Source: Eretmocerus hayati | Taxonomy: Eukaryota > Arthropoda > Insecta > Hymenoptera > Aphelinidae | Length of the DNA: 64,000 bases | NCBI GenBank assembly: GCA_029851415.1 | Contig: CM056741.1 | Span: 83,900,282-83,964,281, forward strand | Direction of reading: 5' to 3' | In this document: one piece after another, positions 1-11,774 of the stretch | Numbering within the stretch: position 1 is the stretch's first letter | Layout of the letters: every line of letters begins with the position of its first letter | Notes under the pieces: generated by a model | The model's database searches: none | What the model saw: the letters and a program-made list of their open reading frames with translations, nothing else | Told to the model about the DNA's origin: nothing | Program-made: the position numbers and the translations under genes

Positions 1-1012
1 ATCCCCACGGGGCAAGTATAATCCTGAGCAGTGGGATGACACCCGTTTGTCAGTCTCCATGCCACGGACCTGAGACGAGTCCTTCCAGTGGTGGAAATAT
101 CGAACAATATCTCAGGGATGGGAACTGCGATCTTGTAGCTATTTAATCACAGTCTTCCATGACACGATGGACTAAGACACCCCCCAGGTATGAATCCATG
201 GGAGAATGGCGACTGTAAGGAGATTCCAGCGTCGAATCTCTATTATGGCCATTCTTACGAGCAAAATTTGATATCTTGTATTGAAAGGCATCTGCCCAGC
301 TCAGAATCTACACGTCAATAGCGTAGGGATTGAGAGTTATCCCAGTGCGTGCCTATTCGAGATTCTAGATCTGTGATCGATAATCCCGAGAATCAGTCGA
401 TTCTTGAAGATTCGCGGGCGTGAACCTGTTACTCGATACTGACGGACAGGAGATTCGATTGTACTCACTTTCAATCAAGAGATCCTCACGGGCCTAGTAT
501 GATCCCAAGCAGTGTGATGACACCCGTTTGTCGGTCTCCATGCCACAGACCTAAGCCAAGTGGGTTCAGTAGTCGAAATACCAAGAAGCATCCCAGGGAT
601 AGGGACTACGATCTTCTAGCTATGCGATCACAATGCTCGACAATAGAATGGACCACGAAACTCCCCGGGTATGGATCTACTATAGAGTGGCGACTGCAAG
701 GAGATCCCAGCGTCGAATGTCTGTTATGGCCATTTTCCCGAGTAGAATTTGATCTCTTGTACCTAGTTCACCTTGCCGGCTCAGAATTAACACGCCAATA
801 GCCTAGGGATTGGGCAATATCTCAGAACGCGCCTGTTTGAGATTCTCGATCTGTGATTAATAATCCCGAGAAATGGTCGATTCTCGTAGGTTCACGGGCG
901 TGAATCTGTTACTCGATAGTTACGGGTAGGAGATTCGATTGTTCTCAGTTTCAATCTGGGCATCCCCACGGGCCTAGTATGATTCCAAGCAGTAGGATGA
1001 CACTCGTTTGTC
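1..1012 (+). repeat. ~480-bp satellite array, forward block
   Basis: Two complete monomers and the start of a third are seen; the landmark 'acccgtttgt' recurs at about 41, 520 and 1001, a period of about 480 bp. The array runs off the left edge. Short open frames in it recur monomer by monomer, contain no recognisable domain and are a by-product of the repeat. The third monomer is cut at 1012 by a transposon insertion. Confidence 0.9.
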
Positions 1013-1747
1013 CTGCTGCCCTTGGGAAGAAAAAGCGTAAATGACATTCTGTCGAAAATGAGATAAAAATACTACGCGATGGGTCTCAGCGTGACCTATC
1101 GAATAGTTTTCACACCATATTCCAATTCATGATAGTTGTTTTTCGATAAATCAAACACGTTTGAGAGTTTTCGAAAATTGCGCCGCAATACTTGTCAAAA
1201 CAAGCGTAAGCAGCATATACTTGTCAAGAGAAGCGTAAGTGACCACTCACGATTTTCTTGCCAAGGACGAGGCAAAATATGGCCCATCCAATACTTGCAG
1301 ATAACGTAAGCTACACAGCACTTTCACATGCGAATTTCTTGACAAGTATCCATCGCAGTAACTTTTACCGTAACCAACATTTCAGCAATCTTTCAATCGC
1401 CGTATAATGTATGCTGGAGCAGCTGCTGCTGCTCACGATTTTCTTGCACAGTATCGGGACGCGCGAAGGGAGCGAAGTTTGCCGTGAGCCGTTTACGACC
1501 AGTTTACGATTTTCTTGACAGGTATTTGATGGTGGTAAGGAAGCGTAAGTGACACTGTTTATTTTTGAACAATGCATTTTGCAATGAAGATTAGATTGTT
1601 AGATCCCTTTGACAATTCTGAACAATTATCTGGAAATAGAACTCGGAAATTCGCATTTTTGAATCCAGGGTGCCAAAAAAACACGTCTTTGCCAATATCT
1701 CGGTTTCAACTATTTGCACTCACGCTTATTCTTACCAAGGACAGCAG
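1013..1747. mobile_element. 735-bp terminal-inverted-repeat element (MITE-like) in satellite
   Basis: The satellite stops at 1012 and resumes in register at 1752. The interruption starts CTGCTGCCCTTGGGAAGAA, and its other end, read in reverse complement, is CTGCTGTCCTTGGTAAGAA, with 25 of the first 30 bases matching. TGTC flanks both sides (1009-1012 and 1748-1751) and looks like a 4-bp target duplication. Inside, 'cacgattttcttg' and 'aagcgtaagtgac' recur several times. No transposase frame is present, so it would be non-autonomous. The superfamily is not assigned. Confidence 0.75.
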
Positions 1748-2625
1748 TGTCTGTCTCCACGCTACAGACCTAAGCCAATTGGATTCAGTTGTCGGAATAT
1801 CGAACAGTATCCGATCACAGTGCTCGACTATAGAATGGACTACGAAACTTCCCGGGTGTGAATCTACGGGAGAGTGGCGACTGCAAAAAGATTCCAGCGT
1901 CGCATCTCTATTATGGCCATTTTCACGAGTCGAATTTGATATCTTGTACCAAGAAGCATCTTACCGGCTCAGAATCTACACGCCAACAGTCTAGGGATTG
2001 AGAGATATCCCAGAACGTGCCTATTTGAGACTATAGCTCTGTGACCAATAATCACCGAAAAAAGTCGATTCATATAGATTCACGGATGAGAAACTGTTAC
2101 TCGATAGTTACGTGTAGGAGATTTGGTTCTTCTCATTTTCAATCTCGACATAGCCACGGGCCGAGTATGATCCCAGACCGTGGGTACACACCCGTTTGTC
2201 GGTCTCCATGCCACAGTCCTAAGACAAGTGGGTTCAGTGGTCGAAATATCAAACAGCATCCCAGGGATGGGGACACCGAGCTTCTAGCTATGCGATCACA
2301 GTACTCGACAACGGAATGGACTCCAAAACTCCCCGGGTGTGGATCTACGGGAGAGTCGCAACTGCAAGGAGATTCCACCATCTGATCTCTATTATGGCCA
2401 TTCTTACGAGTCGGATTTGATATCTTGACCGAAAAGCATCTTGCCGGCTCATAATCTACACACGGATAGCCTAGGGATTGGAAGATGTTCCATGACAAGC
2501 GTTTTTGAGACTTCAGCTCTGTGACCAATAATCTCGAGAAATACACGATTCTCATAATTTCGAGGGCGTGAACCTGTTACTCAATAGTTAAAGGTAGGAG
2601 ATTCGATTGTACTCACTTTTGAACT
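1748..2625 (+). repeat. ~480-bp satellite array, forward block (continued)
   Basis: This is the same monomer and orientation as 1-1012, resuming directly after the inserted element. It carries the landmarks 'gtttgtcggtctccatgcc' near 2190 and 'tctattatggccatt' near 2390. It ends at a switch of orientation between about 2620 and 2640. Confidence 0.88.
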
Positions 2626-5600
2626 GGACTCACTTCTAGTCCATTCTGTTGTCGAGCACTGTGATCGCATAGCTAGAAGATCGTAGTCCCCATCCCTGGG
2701 ATACTGTTCGATGTTTCGACCACTGAACCCAATTGTTTCAGGTCTGTGGCGTGGAGACCGACAAACGGGTGTCATCGCACTGCTCGGGATCATCCTAGAC
2801 CTGTTGGGATGTCCAGATTGAAGGAGAGTACAAACGAATTTTCTACCCGTAACTATCGGGTAACAGATTCACGCCCGTGAATCTGCAAGAATCTACATTT
2901 TCTCGGGATTATTGGTCACAGATCTAAGATCTCAACTAGGCACGTCCTGGGATATCTCCCAATCTCTAGGCTTTTGACGTGGAGATTCTGAGCCGGCAAC
3001 GCGCTACTCGGTACAAGAGATCGAATTCTGCTTGTGAAAATGGCTATAATAGAGATGCGACAGTAGAATCTCTCTGCAGTCGCCACCCTCCCGTAGATTC
3101 ACATCCGGGGAGTTTCGTAGTCCATCGTGTTATGGAGGACTGTGATCGCATAGCTAGAAGATCGTAGTTCCCATCTCTAGGATATTGTTCGATATTCCGA
3201 CCACTGGAAGGAGTTGGCTTATGTATGTGGTATAGAGACCGACAAACGGGTGTCATCATACTGCTTGGGATCATACTAGGCCCGTGGGGATGTCCAGATT
3301 GAGAGTGAGAACTATCGAGTCTCCTACCCGTAACTATCGTGTAACAGGTTGACGCCCGTGAATCTATAAGGATCGAGTATCCCTCGGGATTATTGATCAC
3401 AGATCTAGAATCTCATATAGGCACGTTCTGGGATATCTCCCAATTCCTAGGCTGTTGACGTGTTAATTCTGAGCCGGCAAGGTGCTACTCGGTATAAGAG
3501 ATCAAATTCTGCTCGTGAAACTGGCCATAATAGAGATTCAACGCTTGAATCTCCTAGCAGTCGCCACTCTCCCGTAGATTCACACCCGGGAAGTTTCGTA
3601 GTCCATCGTGCTATGGAGGACTGTGATCACATAGCTAGAAGATCGTAGTTCCCATCTCTAGGATATTGTTCGATGTTCCGACCACTGGAAGGACTTGGCT
3701 TATGTATGTGGTATAGAGACCGACAAACGGGTGTCATCATACTGCTTGGGATCATACTAGGCCCGTGGGGATGTCCAGGTTGAAAGTGAGTACAATCGAA
3801 TCCCCTTCCCGTAACTATCAAGTAACAGATTCACGTCCGTGAATCAATAAGAATCAACAATTCCTCGGGATTATTGATCACAGATCCAAGATCTCTGATA
3901 GGCTTGTTCTGAGATATCTCCCGATCCCTAAGCTATTGGCGTGTAGATCCTGCGCCTGCAAGATACCTTTCAATACAAGATATTAAATTCTGCTCGTAAG
4001 AATGGCCATAATGGAGATCAGACGGTGTCATCCCGTTGCAGTCACCACCCTCCCGTAGATTCACACCCGGGGAGTTTCGTGGTCAATTCTATTATGGAGG
4101 ATCGTGATCGCATAGCTAGAAGATCGTAGTCCCCATCCCTGGGATGGTGCTTGGCATTTCGACCACTGAGCCCACTTGGCTTAGGTCTGTGGTATGGAGG
4201 CCGACAAACGGGTGTCATCACACTGCTTGGGATCATACTAGGCCCGTGGGGATGACCAGATCAAAAGTGAGAACAATCGAAGCTCCTATCCGTAGCTATC
4301 GAGTAACAGATTCACGCCCGTGAATCTATAAGAACCGACTATTCCTCGGGATTATTGATCACAGATCGAGAATCTCAAATAGGCACATTCTGGGATATCT
4401 CCCAATCCCTAGGCTATTGGCGTGTAGATTCTGAGCCAGCACGATGCCTTCCAATACAAGATACAAATGGAGTCCATCCTGTTGTCGAACTCTGTGACGC
4501 ATAGCTCGAAGATCGTAGTCTCCATCCCTGGGATGCTGTTCGATATTTCGACCACTGAACCCAATTGGTTCAGGTCTGTGGCGTGGAGACCGACAAACGG
4601 GTGTCATCGCACTGCTCGGGATCATCCTAGACCTGTTGGGATGTCCAGATTGAAGGAGAGTACAACCGAATTTTCTACCCGTAACTATCGGGTAACAGAT
4701 TCACGCCCGTGAATCTGCAAGAATCTACATTTTCTCGGGATTATTGATCACAGATCTAAGATCTCAACTAGGCACGTCCTGGGATATCTCCCAATCTCTA
4801 GGCTTTTGACGTGGAGATTCTGAGCCGGCAACGTGCTACTCGGTACAAGAGATCGAATTCTGCTCGTGAAAATGGCTATAATAGAGATGCGACAGTAGAA
4901 TCTCTCTGCAGTCGCCACCCTACCGTAGATTCACATCCGGGGAGTTTCGTAGTCCATCGTGTTATGGAGGACCGTGATCGCATAGCTAGAAGATCGTAGT
5001 TCCCATCTCTAGGATATTGTTCGATATTCCGACCACTGGAAGGACTTGGCTTATGTATGTGGTATAGAGACCGACAAACGGGTGTCATCATACTGCTTGG
5101 GATCATAATAGGCCCGTAGGGATGTCCAGGTTAAAAGTGAGTACAATCGAATCCCCTTCCCGTAACTATCAAGTAACAGATTCACATCCGTGAATCTATA
5201 AGAATCGACAATTCCTCGGGATTATTGATCACAGATCCAAGATCTCTGATAGGCTTGTTCTGAGATATGTCCCGATCCCTAAACTATTGGCCCGTAGATT
5301 CTGCGCCGGCATGATACCTTTCAATACAAGATATCAAATTCTGCTCGTAAGAATGGCCATAATGGAGATCAGACGGTGTCATCCCGTTGCAGTCACCACC
5401 CTCCCGTAGATTCACACCCGGGGAGTTTCGTGGTCAATTCTATTATGGAGGACTGTGATCGCATAGCTAGAAGATCGTAGTCCCCATCCCTGGGATGGTG
5501 CTTGGCATTTCGACCACTGAGCCCACTTGGCTTAGGTCTGTGGTATGGAGGCCGACAAACGGGTGTCATCACACTGCTTGGGATCATACTAGGCCCGTGG

Positions 5601-6432
5601 GGATGTCCAGATCAAAAGTGAGAACAATCGAAGCTCCTATCCGTAACTATCGAGTAACAGATTCACGCCCGTGAATCTATAAGAACCGACTATTCCTCGG
5701 GATTATTGATCACAGATCGAGAATCTCAAATAGGCACATTCTGGGATATCTCCCAATCCCTAGGCTATTGGCGTGTAGATTCTGAGCCAGCACGATGCCT
5801 TCCAATACAAGATACAAATGGAGTCCATCCTGTTGTCGAACACTGTGACGCATAGCTCGAAGATCGTAGTCTCCATCCCTGGGATGCTGTTCAATATTTC
5901 GACCACTGAACCCACTTGGCTTAGGTCTGTGCCATGGAGACCGACAAACGGGTGTCATCACACGGTTTGGGACCATTCTAGACCCGTGAGGATGTCCAGA
6001 TTGAGAGTGAGAACAATCGAGTCTCCTACCCGTAACTATCGTGTAACAGGTCCACGCTCGTGAATCTATAAGGATCGACTATCCCTCGGGATTATTGATC
6101 ACAGATCTAGAATCTCATATAGGCTCGTTCTGGGATATCTCCCAATTCGTAGGCTGTTGACGTGTTAATTCTGAGCCGGCAAGGTGCTACTCGGTATAAG
6201 AGATCAAATTCTGCTCGTGAAACTGGCCATAATAGAGATTCAACGCTTGAATCTCCTTGCAGTCGCCACTCTCCCGTAGATTCACATCCGGGGAGTTTCG
6301 TAGTCCATCGTGTTATGGAGGACTGTGATCGCATAGCTAGAAGATCGTAGTCCTCATCCCTGGGATGCTGTTTGATATTTCGACCACTGAACCCACTTGG
6401 CTTAGGTCTGTGCCATGGAGACCGACAAACGG
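2626..6432 (-). repeat. ~480-bp satellite array, reverse block with higher-order structure
   Basis: The monomer is now in reverse orientation. The landmark 'cgacaaacgg' is at about 2760, 3240, 3720, 4202, 4591, 5072, 5553, 5942 and 6423, giving spacings of about 480, 480, 482, 389, 481, 481, 389 and 481. The two 389-bp units lack the same ~91-bp piece, near 4467 and 5818. Blocks 1351 bp apart (389+481+481), such as 4042-4625 and 5393-5976, are nearly identical, so multi-monomer units have been copied. The array ends abruptly at about 6432. Confidence 0.88.
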
Positions 6433-7705
6433 TGTGATCCTATCATAATTATAAGATGAGGGCAATGGTGGACATTAGCAGCTGTTGGTCAACAAGCTCC
6501 ATTATGTAAAATATTATTCTGCAAATTTTTCGCCATTCAGTGCTTCTGTATTGCTAGTTGTGCACTCGCAAATTGACGAGCCTCTCAGACGATTCGACGC
6601 TCGGGACAGAATATTTCAGCATCAAACTTTTTCGAGTTTCGACTCATCTCGAAGCCGACACTGCGTCGGTGTGACTCAAACAAGCTTTGTGTGCGATGTG
6701 TCAGCGTGAAACGAGCGAACGAGGCAAACAGGCAAAAATGAGCAGATGAGCCTGCGACTAAGTATGTATCAGACGATGCACGTGTTTTTTTCGGCTAATT
6801 TTCTGCACGAGTACAGCATAGTCCGAATGCGAATCGTGATAGTTGGTTCTTTAAGAAAAGATCCACCTGATTCGTGTTTCTTTGTTTGAAGTGAATAAAA
6901 TATGAAGGGCATAGGCCAATATGCTCGCCGATTTGTGTTTCATCTCGCTATTGTACAGTGTCAAGTATAATCCTTCAATTGGATGAATTGAGGACTTGAA
7001 TTCAAGGAAGTTGTGCTAGCATCAATTCACATTTTAGCAGTGTATTGACTTTCAGTTTCATCAATATTTGAAACAGTCCCAACCCCGAAGCTATAGATTG
7101 TACATCTCGGAATATCCATAATCTACTTAAGTCAGGAAATTAGTATTGCAAATGTGTGTTCTCGTTAAATAAAGTGAAGCTAGAGCAAAAAAATTGCATC
7201 ATAATTTTCATCGGAACTCGATGTGAGTCGTAAAACCAAGAATGGGATTATTATACCGTTACGAGCCTTTGTCGAAAGAAAAGTATCACTCCGACTCAAT
7301 TTGACTTCTCCTGGGGTTTTTGGGTTGATATTTACTTCTCTGAAGACAAAGGGGTTTTCTTGGTCCAGCAAATGTTTGATCACTTTTTCCATTCAATCCA
7401 ATCTATTCTTCAACATAATTCTTTTCATCTTAACAATGCATGTACCATTCAGGTTCTCTCGCCAGAATGTATCGACTGTAGGTCACAATTTTTCTCCCAA
7501 AGGCTCCCAAAACCTTTGCTGGCAAACGCACCCTTAAATGCAAATCATAATTCGCAACCTCATTCTTCATTCGTATTGCGTTGAAATTTGATGGAAATCC
7601 GCTGTGTTTCCATCAGATTTATCTGGGAAGAGTTTGATACGAGAAATCGCATTCAACTAGTATTAGATACACAATTCCAGCGTGACATTATTCATGCATG
7701 GCTTC
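6433..7705. other. unassigned AT-rich interruption of the satellite
   Basis: This stretch is not satellite. Open frames near 6485-6709 and 7180-7584 are short and overlapping and have no recognisable motif. A small hairpin (GATGGAAA...TTTCCATC) lies near 7590-7613. The satellite re-enters at 9089 at a different point of the monomer from where it stopped at 6432, so this is not a simple clean insertion. Confidence 0.4.
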
Positions 7706-9088
7706 GAAGATATGATTGACTTTTTGCGACTCGTAGTTTGCTGATCAAGCCCTGGAATATTGTCATTCTTTTTTCTAAATTTTTCATCAAGAAAACTACG
7801 ACAACGACAAGATTCGAGGACCCTGTCAGAAGATTATAAGCCGCTTATCGTAAATCATACCTTCGAATGAGTGCCTGGTACCTGGTACTTGAAGTACGTC
7901 AGAATGCATGAAATCTCAGATAGAAGATCAATGTGCAATTGGAATAGTACATTACGCGTCGAGTGTTGGAAACATTTTTTCCTTCGGGGAACCGGGCTGA
8001 ACGTAGGCGAAGGCAACGCCCAGCTTGGTTTTCCCGAAGGAAATTTGTTTCCACACGATACGCGTATGCAGTTTTATACGTCTGTACGCAGAAATAGCCT
8101 GACTCCAGATGTCCTCGCGTAGCGAGGACGCCTAGAAACACGCTGTTTCTACGTATGGACGTATAAAGATTGAGAAATGATCAATAAGATTTTTCGTCTT
8201 GGATCGGCAAATTACGTTCTGGTCCCATACCGGCCCGCGAAGAATGTCGATCTGGTGCCGTACCGAACATCGGTGAGTGTCAATGTGGTCCCGTACCGGT
8301 GCCCAGCGAGTTTTTATGTGGTCCTGTAACGGTCTCCGGCAAGTGTCAGTCTGATCCTGTAACGGTTATCGGCGAGTGTTTATGAGATCCTGTAATGATA
8401 CCCGGCGAGTGTCGAGTGGTCCTGTAACGGCCCCCGGCAAGTGTGAATTTGGCCCTGTAACGATCCCCAGCAAGTGTCGATCTGGTCCCGTACCACGGCC
8501 CGGCAAGTGTCGATCTGCTTCGGTATCGGTGCCCGACGTGTGACGACTCGGTCTCGTATCGGTCATCGGCGAGTGTCGCTCTGGTCTCGTATCGGTGCCC
8601 GTCGAGTGTCATGTAGGGTCATGTTATTCTTGTCCAATCAAAACAAACATTTGCCTCATTCGATTGAGGTAATGACTATGTATTTTCACACAACCTGTCA
8701 TGGTTCCAGCACAAAGAAATCCTACAAAAAATCGATTGACTTTTGACGGACCGTTATTAGATGAATCTGTTCCCTGAGATTTTCATACTCCAGTCAAAAC
8801 CTCACGTTTTTCACTTCTTTGAGCCTACCATGATTAAACAGAGAACGTGTGACAATGATTTATCAATTATCTTTCCTCGTTCGGAAAAATTTAATTATGA
8901 ACAAAATCAAAAAATCGTATTGAGCATTTCTTGATCTTTCCAATTGGACACTAATCTTCTATTTGGGATTTCATGCATTCTGACGTACTTCGAGTACCAG
9001 GTACTCATTCGAAGATATGAATTACAATGAGCGACTTGTGATTTTCAGACTTAGTTCTGGAATCTTGTCGTTGCCTTATTTTCCTTGA
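7706..9088. mobile_element. complex foldback element with three related arms and nested palindromes
   Basis: The arm at about 7786-7943 is the reverse complement of 8939-9088, including the words GCATTCTGACGTACTT and CTTGTCGTTG. A third partial arm at 7706-7775 has the direct orientation of the right arm, so the left side folds on itself around 7780. Between the arms are a hairpin at 7966-8052 (CCTTCGGGGAA against TTCCCGAAGG), another at 8072-8166 with GTCCTCGC-GTA-GCGAGGAC at its centre, and a minisatellite. The right arm ends where satellite resumes. No transposase is visible. It is either one foldback transposon or several nested ones. Confidence 0.6.
8215..8615. repeat. ~36-bp GC-rich minisatellite, about 11 degenerate copies
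   Basis: The unit is roughly GTGTCGATCTGGTCC followed by TGTAACGGTCCCCGGCGA. The words 'ggtcc(t/c)gta' and 'cggc(g/a)agtgt' recur about every 36 bases. It lies inside the foldback region. The arginine-rich open frames it creates on both strands are products of the repeat. Confidence 0.85.
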
Positions 9089-9900
9089 TCCGGTGCAAGA
9101 GATCAAATTCTGCTCGTAAAAATGACCTTAATAGAGATTCGACGTTGCACTCTCCATGCAGTCATCACCCTCCCGTAGATCCACACCCGAGGAAATTCGT
9201 AGATCATTTCGTTATGGAGGACTGTAATCGCATAGCTAAAAGATCGTAGGTTGAATCCCTAGGATACTGTTCGATCTTTCGACCACTGAGCACACTTAGC
9301 TGAGCTCCGTGGCATGGAGACCGACAAAAGGGTGCTTAAACAACTGCTTGGGATCATATTAGGCCAGTGGGCATGTCCAGATTAAAAAAGGAAACACTCG
9401 AATCTCCTACCCGTCACTGTCGAGTAACAGATTCACGCCCATGAAACAAGAAGAATCGACTGTTCCTCGAGATAATTGATCACAGAGCTAAGATCTCAAA
9501 ATCACACGTCTTGGGACATCACCCGATCCCTAGGCTATTCGCGTGTTGACTCTGAGCCGGCACTATGCTACTCGGTACGGGGAATCAAATTCTGCTCGTG
9601 AAATTGCCCATGATAGAGATTTGACGCTGGAATCTCCGTGCAGTCACCACTCCCGTAGATCCACACACGAGGATATCCGTAGTCCATTTCGTTATGGAGG
9701 ATTGTAATCGCATGGCTAGAAGATCGTAGGTTCAATCCCTAGGATACTTTCCGAGATTTCGACCACTGGGCACACTTGGCTTGGGTCCGTGGCATGGAGA
9801 CCGACAATCGCGTGCCAAAACATTTGCTTGAGATGATATTAGGCCCGTGGGGATGTCCAGATTGAAAGAGGAAACACTCGAATCTCCTACCTGTCACTAT
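9089..9900 (-). repeat. ~480-bp satellite, reverse orientation, left flank of E1
   Basis: Nearly two diverged monomers are present, with 'gagatcaaattctgctcgt' near 9100 and a diverged copy of the same word near 9585. The last four bases, CTAT (9897-9900), recur at 45594-45597 directly after E1, where the satellite continues in register. They are the target duplication of the E1 insertion. Confidence 0.88.
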
Positions 9901-9902
9901 TG

Positions 9903-9948
9903 CGACGACATGGGTGATTGCTCTCATTAAGCAATCACCCTGTCGTCG
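9903..9948. promoter_or_regulatory. terminal hairpin of the E1 LTR
   Basis: The arms CGACGACA + GGGTGATTGC and GCAATCACCC + TGTCGTCG pair over 18 bases with one bulged T and a 9-base loop. The same structure is conserved in the 3' LTR at 44109-44154. Its function is unknown; integrase recognition or a transcription-factor site are both possible. Confidence 0.7.
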
Positions 9949-10058
9949 GTTCTGCAAAACCGATCGCCGATGCACACACCTGGAGGAATGCATCGCGCGA
10001 TCACGTTTTGCCGAACTTTGCACTCTGTGTCTATACACGACGCGCATCGAGCCGAGGA

Positions 10059-10065
10059 TATATAA
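10059..10065 (+). promoter_or_regulatory. TATA box of the E1 5' LTR
   Basis: TATATAA lies in the middle of the LTR within GAGGATATATAATCCTC, a suitable distance upstream of a U3/R start. The same site in the 3' LTR is split by the hAT-like insertion. Confidence 0.6.
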
Positions 10066-10162
10066 TCCTCGACTCGCGCGCGCCGCGTCAGACCGCTCAT
10101 CCACTCTTTACCTCAAATACACAGCATATCTGTATTCATAGTCCACCTCATTTCAATATATA

Positions 10163-10205
<43 letters not shown>

Positions 10206-10240
10206 GAGTCTTTCTTTGTCGCCGACACCCCACGTAACAG

Positions 10241-10258
10241 TGGTGCTAGGTGTGAACG
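10241..10258 (+). other. E1 primer-binding site (candidate)
   Basis: TGGTGCTAGGTGTGAACG starts one base after the LTR terminal CA. Insect gypsy-type PBS sites begin TGG, complementary to the tRNA 3' CCA. I did not identify the tRNA. Confidence 0.45.
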
Positions 10259-10518
10259 ACTTAGAAATAATTTTTTCTCGCGAAAACATCCGTGAGTGGA
10301 CTCGGGCGAGTGAATTAGACGATACAAGAGCTGCAATTCAACATCGCTACGGACGTCGTGGGATACAAGTAAAGAGTGGACCAACCAGCCACCTATCAAC
10401 ATCAGGTGAAGACTAGCAGCTGCACAACATCCAGGCAGCGCATCCCACCCGCCAACATCAGGGCGACGCACCGTACCATCCAACGAGTATCTACGCAGAA
10501 CGAAAATCCCAGGAGGGA
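10259..10518 (+). other. E1 5' leader
   Basis: Untranslated leader between the PBS and the first short coding exon. I see no long reading frame or strong repeat. It is rich in C and A and continues to the gag ATG at 10635, with the env signal exon (10519-10568) and its splice donor inside it. Confidence 0.5.
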
Positions 10519-10568
10519 ATGTACGCAGTGATCATCGCTATCACCATCGCCCTCCGAGCTGCGTCGCA
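10519..10568 (+). CDS. E1 env exon 1, putative signal peptide
   Basis: An ATG at 10519 opens a short frame of hydrophobic residues (MYAVIIAITIALRAAS), the profile of a signal-peptide core. It runs directly into GTAAGT at 10569, a strong splice-donor match. It leaves two bases of a codon. The acceptor TTACAG at 39381-39386 supplies the third base and places the spliced message in the env frame. Errantiviral Env is known to be made from a spliced mRNA; this pairing is inferred from frame, splice consensus and peptide character. The gag ATG lies 66 bases beyond the donor, so unspliced RNA would use it. Confidence 0.6.
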
Positions 10569-10574
10569 GTAAGT
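10569..10574 (+). promoter_or_regulatory. splice donor for E1 env mRNA (candidate)
   Basis: GTAAGT follows CGCA at the end of the signal-peptide frame. It is upstream of the gag ATG, as expected for a subgenomic env transcript that skips gag and pol. Confidence 0.6.
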
Positions 10575-10634
10575 CTAATCTAATAGGTCTCACTATAAAA
10601 TTTCTCTCTTCCAAGTCCCCAAGTCTCTTGAAAA

Positions 10635-11774
10635 ATGTTTGGAAAAGTAAAAGCATTCTTGAAAGCAAAATCTGCAACGAATTTACGCAGAAGAAATAGT
10701 AGAGATTCAACGAGAGACGTGAGGACGGAAGAGAACCCCGAAGACTTATTGCCTGTGAACAATGAACTGAGTGACATAGAGTCCGAAAACCTTCGAACAG
10801 AATTTGACGATACAGAGATACAAGAATTACTATCACACGAACAAGCACACGACACTAACACACCCAGGGAAGAACAAGCACGTCCGCGGTCAAATCAGTC
10901 GGGACACAGTTTGAGTGATACGTTGAAAGCAATGTTCCAATACGTCCGAGATACCAATGAAAATCTCCAGTCACAGAAAGATGGAATGTTCCAAATACTC
11001 CGAAACGGTAGCAGAACAAATAGCCCCATACCGCCACGGAACATTATCCCGGAACGCGATCAGACCCCAGAAAGACACACACAAAATCGAACGGAATCGC
11101 GTAGACCGAGCAATGGAAATAATGCGCGGAATAATACACCCGATTTATCACAATACAGACCGGGACACATACCACCACACTATCCAACAGATTTGGGCTA
11201 CAATCAGAGTCAAAATGATACTTCATTTAATAGCAACCGAAAGCCAATTTTTCACTCATCCCCGATGAGACCACAAAACACAATCGACCGGGACCAGCAC
11301 TACGATCAGATGAACACGCAGAACATAAACCACTCACACCAGAGACAATACGGACAGACAGACCCACCGAATACGACTTGGGTCGCACACCAACCGATAG
11401 CGAATTCAGAATATAGACGACTGACGAAAGATGAAAAGAAAGACTTGATTAGAATACCGGAATTCGATGGATCACCGTTAACGTTAACAAGTTATATGAG
11501 TAGAGTCAGACGGTTGGTACCCAAAAACCTATGTGAGGATGACCAAAGATATATACTAGACCGAATTCAAGACAGACTGAAAGGAAACGCCAGGACGGAC
11601 TTTTACAATAAATTTGAGGATTTTAGAACAGTGGGAGAATATTTAAACGTAATTCTTGAAAGGTATAGGGTCGTAGAATCTCCGGACAATATTATTTTCG
11701 AAATAAGAACCTTGAGCGTGAAAACCAACGAAGAGCCGGAAGATTTGCAAAGGAGAATACAAACGTTAGCCGAT
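10635..11774 (+). pseudogene. gag: E1 gag, 5' segment (interrupted)
   Basis: This is the N-terminal 380 residues of Gag, the capsid precursor of E1. The ATG at 10635 follows 'ttgaaaa'. The N-terminus is basic, then a long polar Q/N/R-rich linker (about residues 70-250), then a capsid-like region from about 260 (IPEFDGSPLTLTSYMSRVRRL) typical of gypsy/errantivirus Gag. The frame is cut at codon 380 by the insertion at 11775. The next in-frame stop, at 11805, lies in inserted DNA. The reading frame resumes without shift at 13140 after one CGAT copy, so the insertion came after the frame was established. A second insertion cuts the gene again at 13772. Confidence 0.85.

Larger units (their letters stand above)
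9901..10239 (+). repeat. E1 5' LTR
   Basis: The 339-bp LTR begins TGCGACGACATGG (the 3' copy begins TGTGACGACATGG) and ends CCCACGTAACA. It contains a near-perfect terminal hairpin (9903-9948), a TATATAA box (10059-10065) inside the near-palindrome GAGGATATATAATCCTC, and a long TA microsatellite (about 10156-10203). It differs from the 3' LTR at several single bases and in TA length. Confidence 0.9.

Noticed and set aside
499..6350. Many open frames of 60-140 codons with similar proteins
   Set aside because: They recur with the satellite period on both strands, have no domain, and vary with monomer mutations; they are by-products of the repeat.
1..6432. Regularly spaced repeats as a CRISPR-like array
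   Set aside because: The period is about 480 bp with no short repeat/unique spacer pattern, and the context is eukaryotic.
8346..8746. Arginine/threonine-rich repetitive proteins
   Set aside because: Translation of the 36-bp minisatellite.
10148..10295. Proteins with runs of Y and I
   Set aside because: Translation of the TA microsatellite in the E1 LTR.
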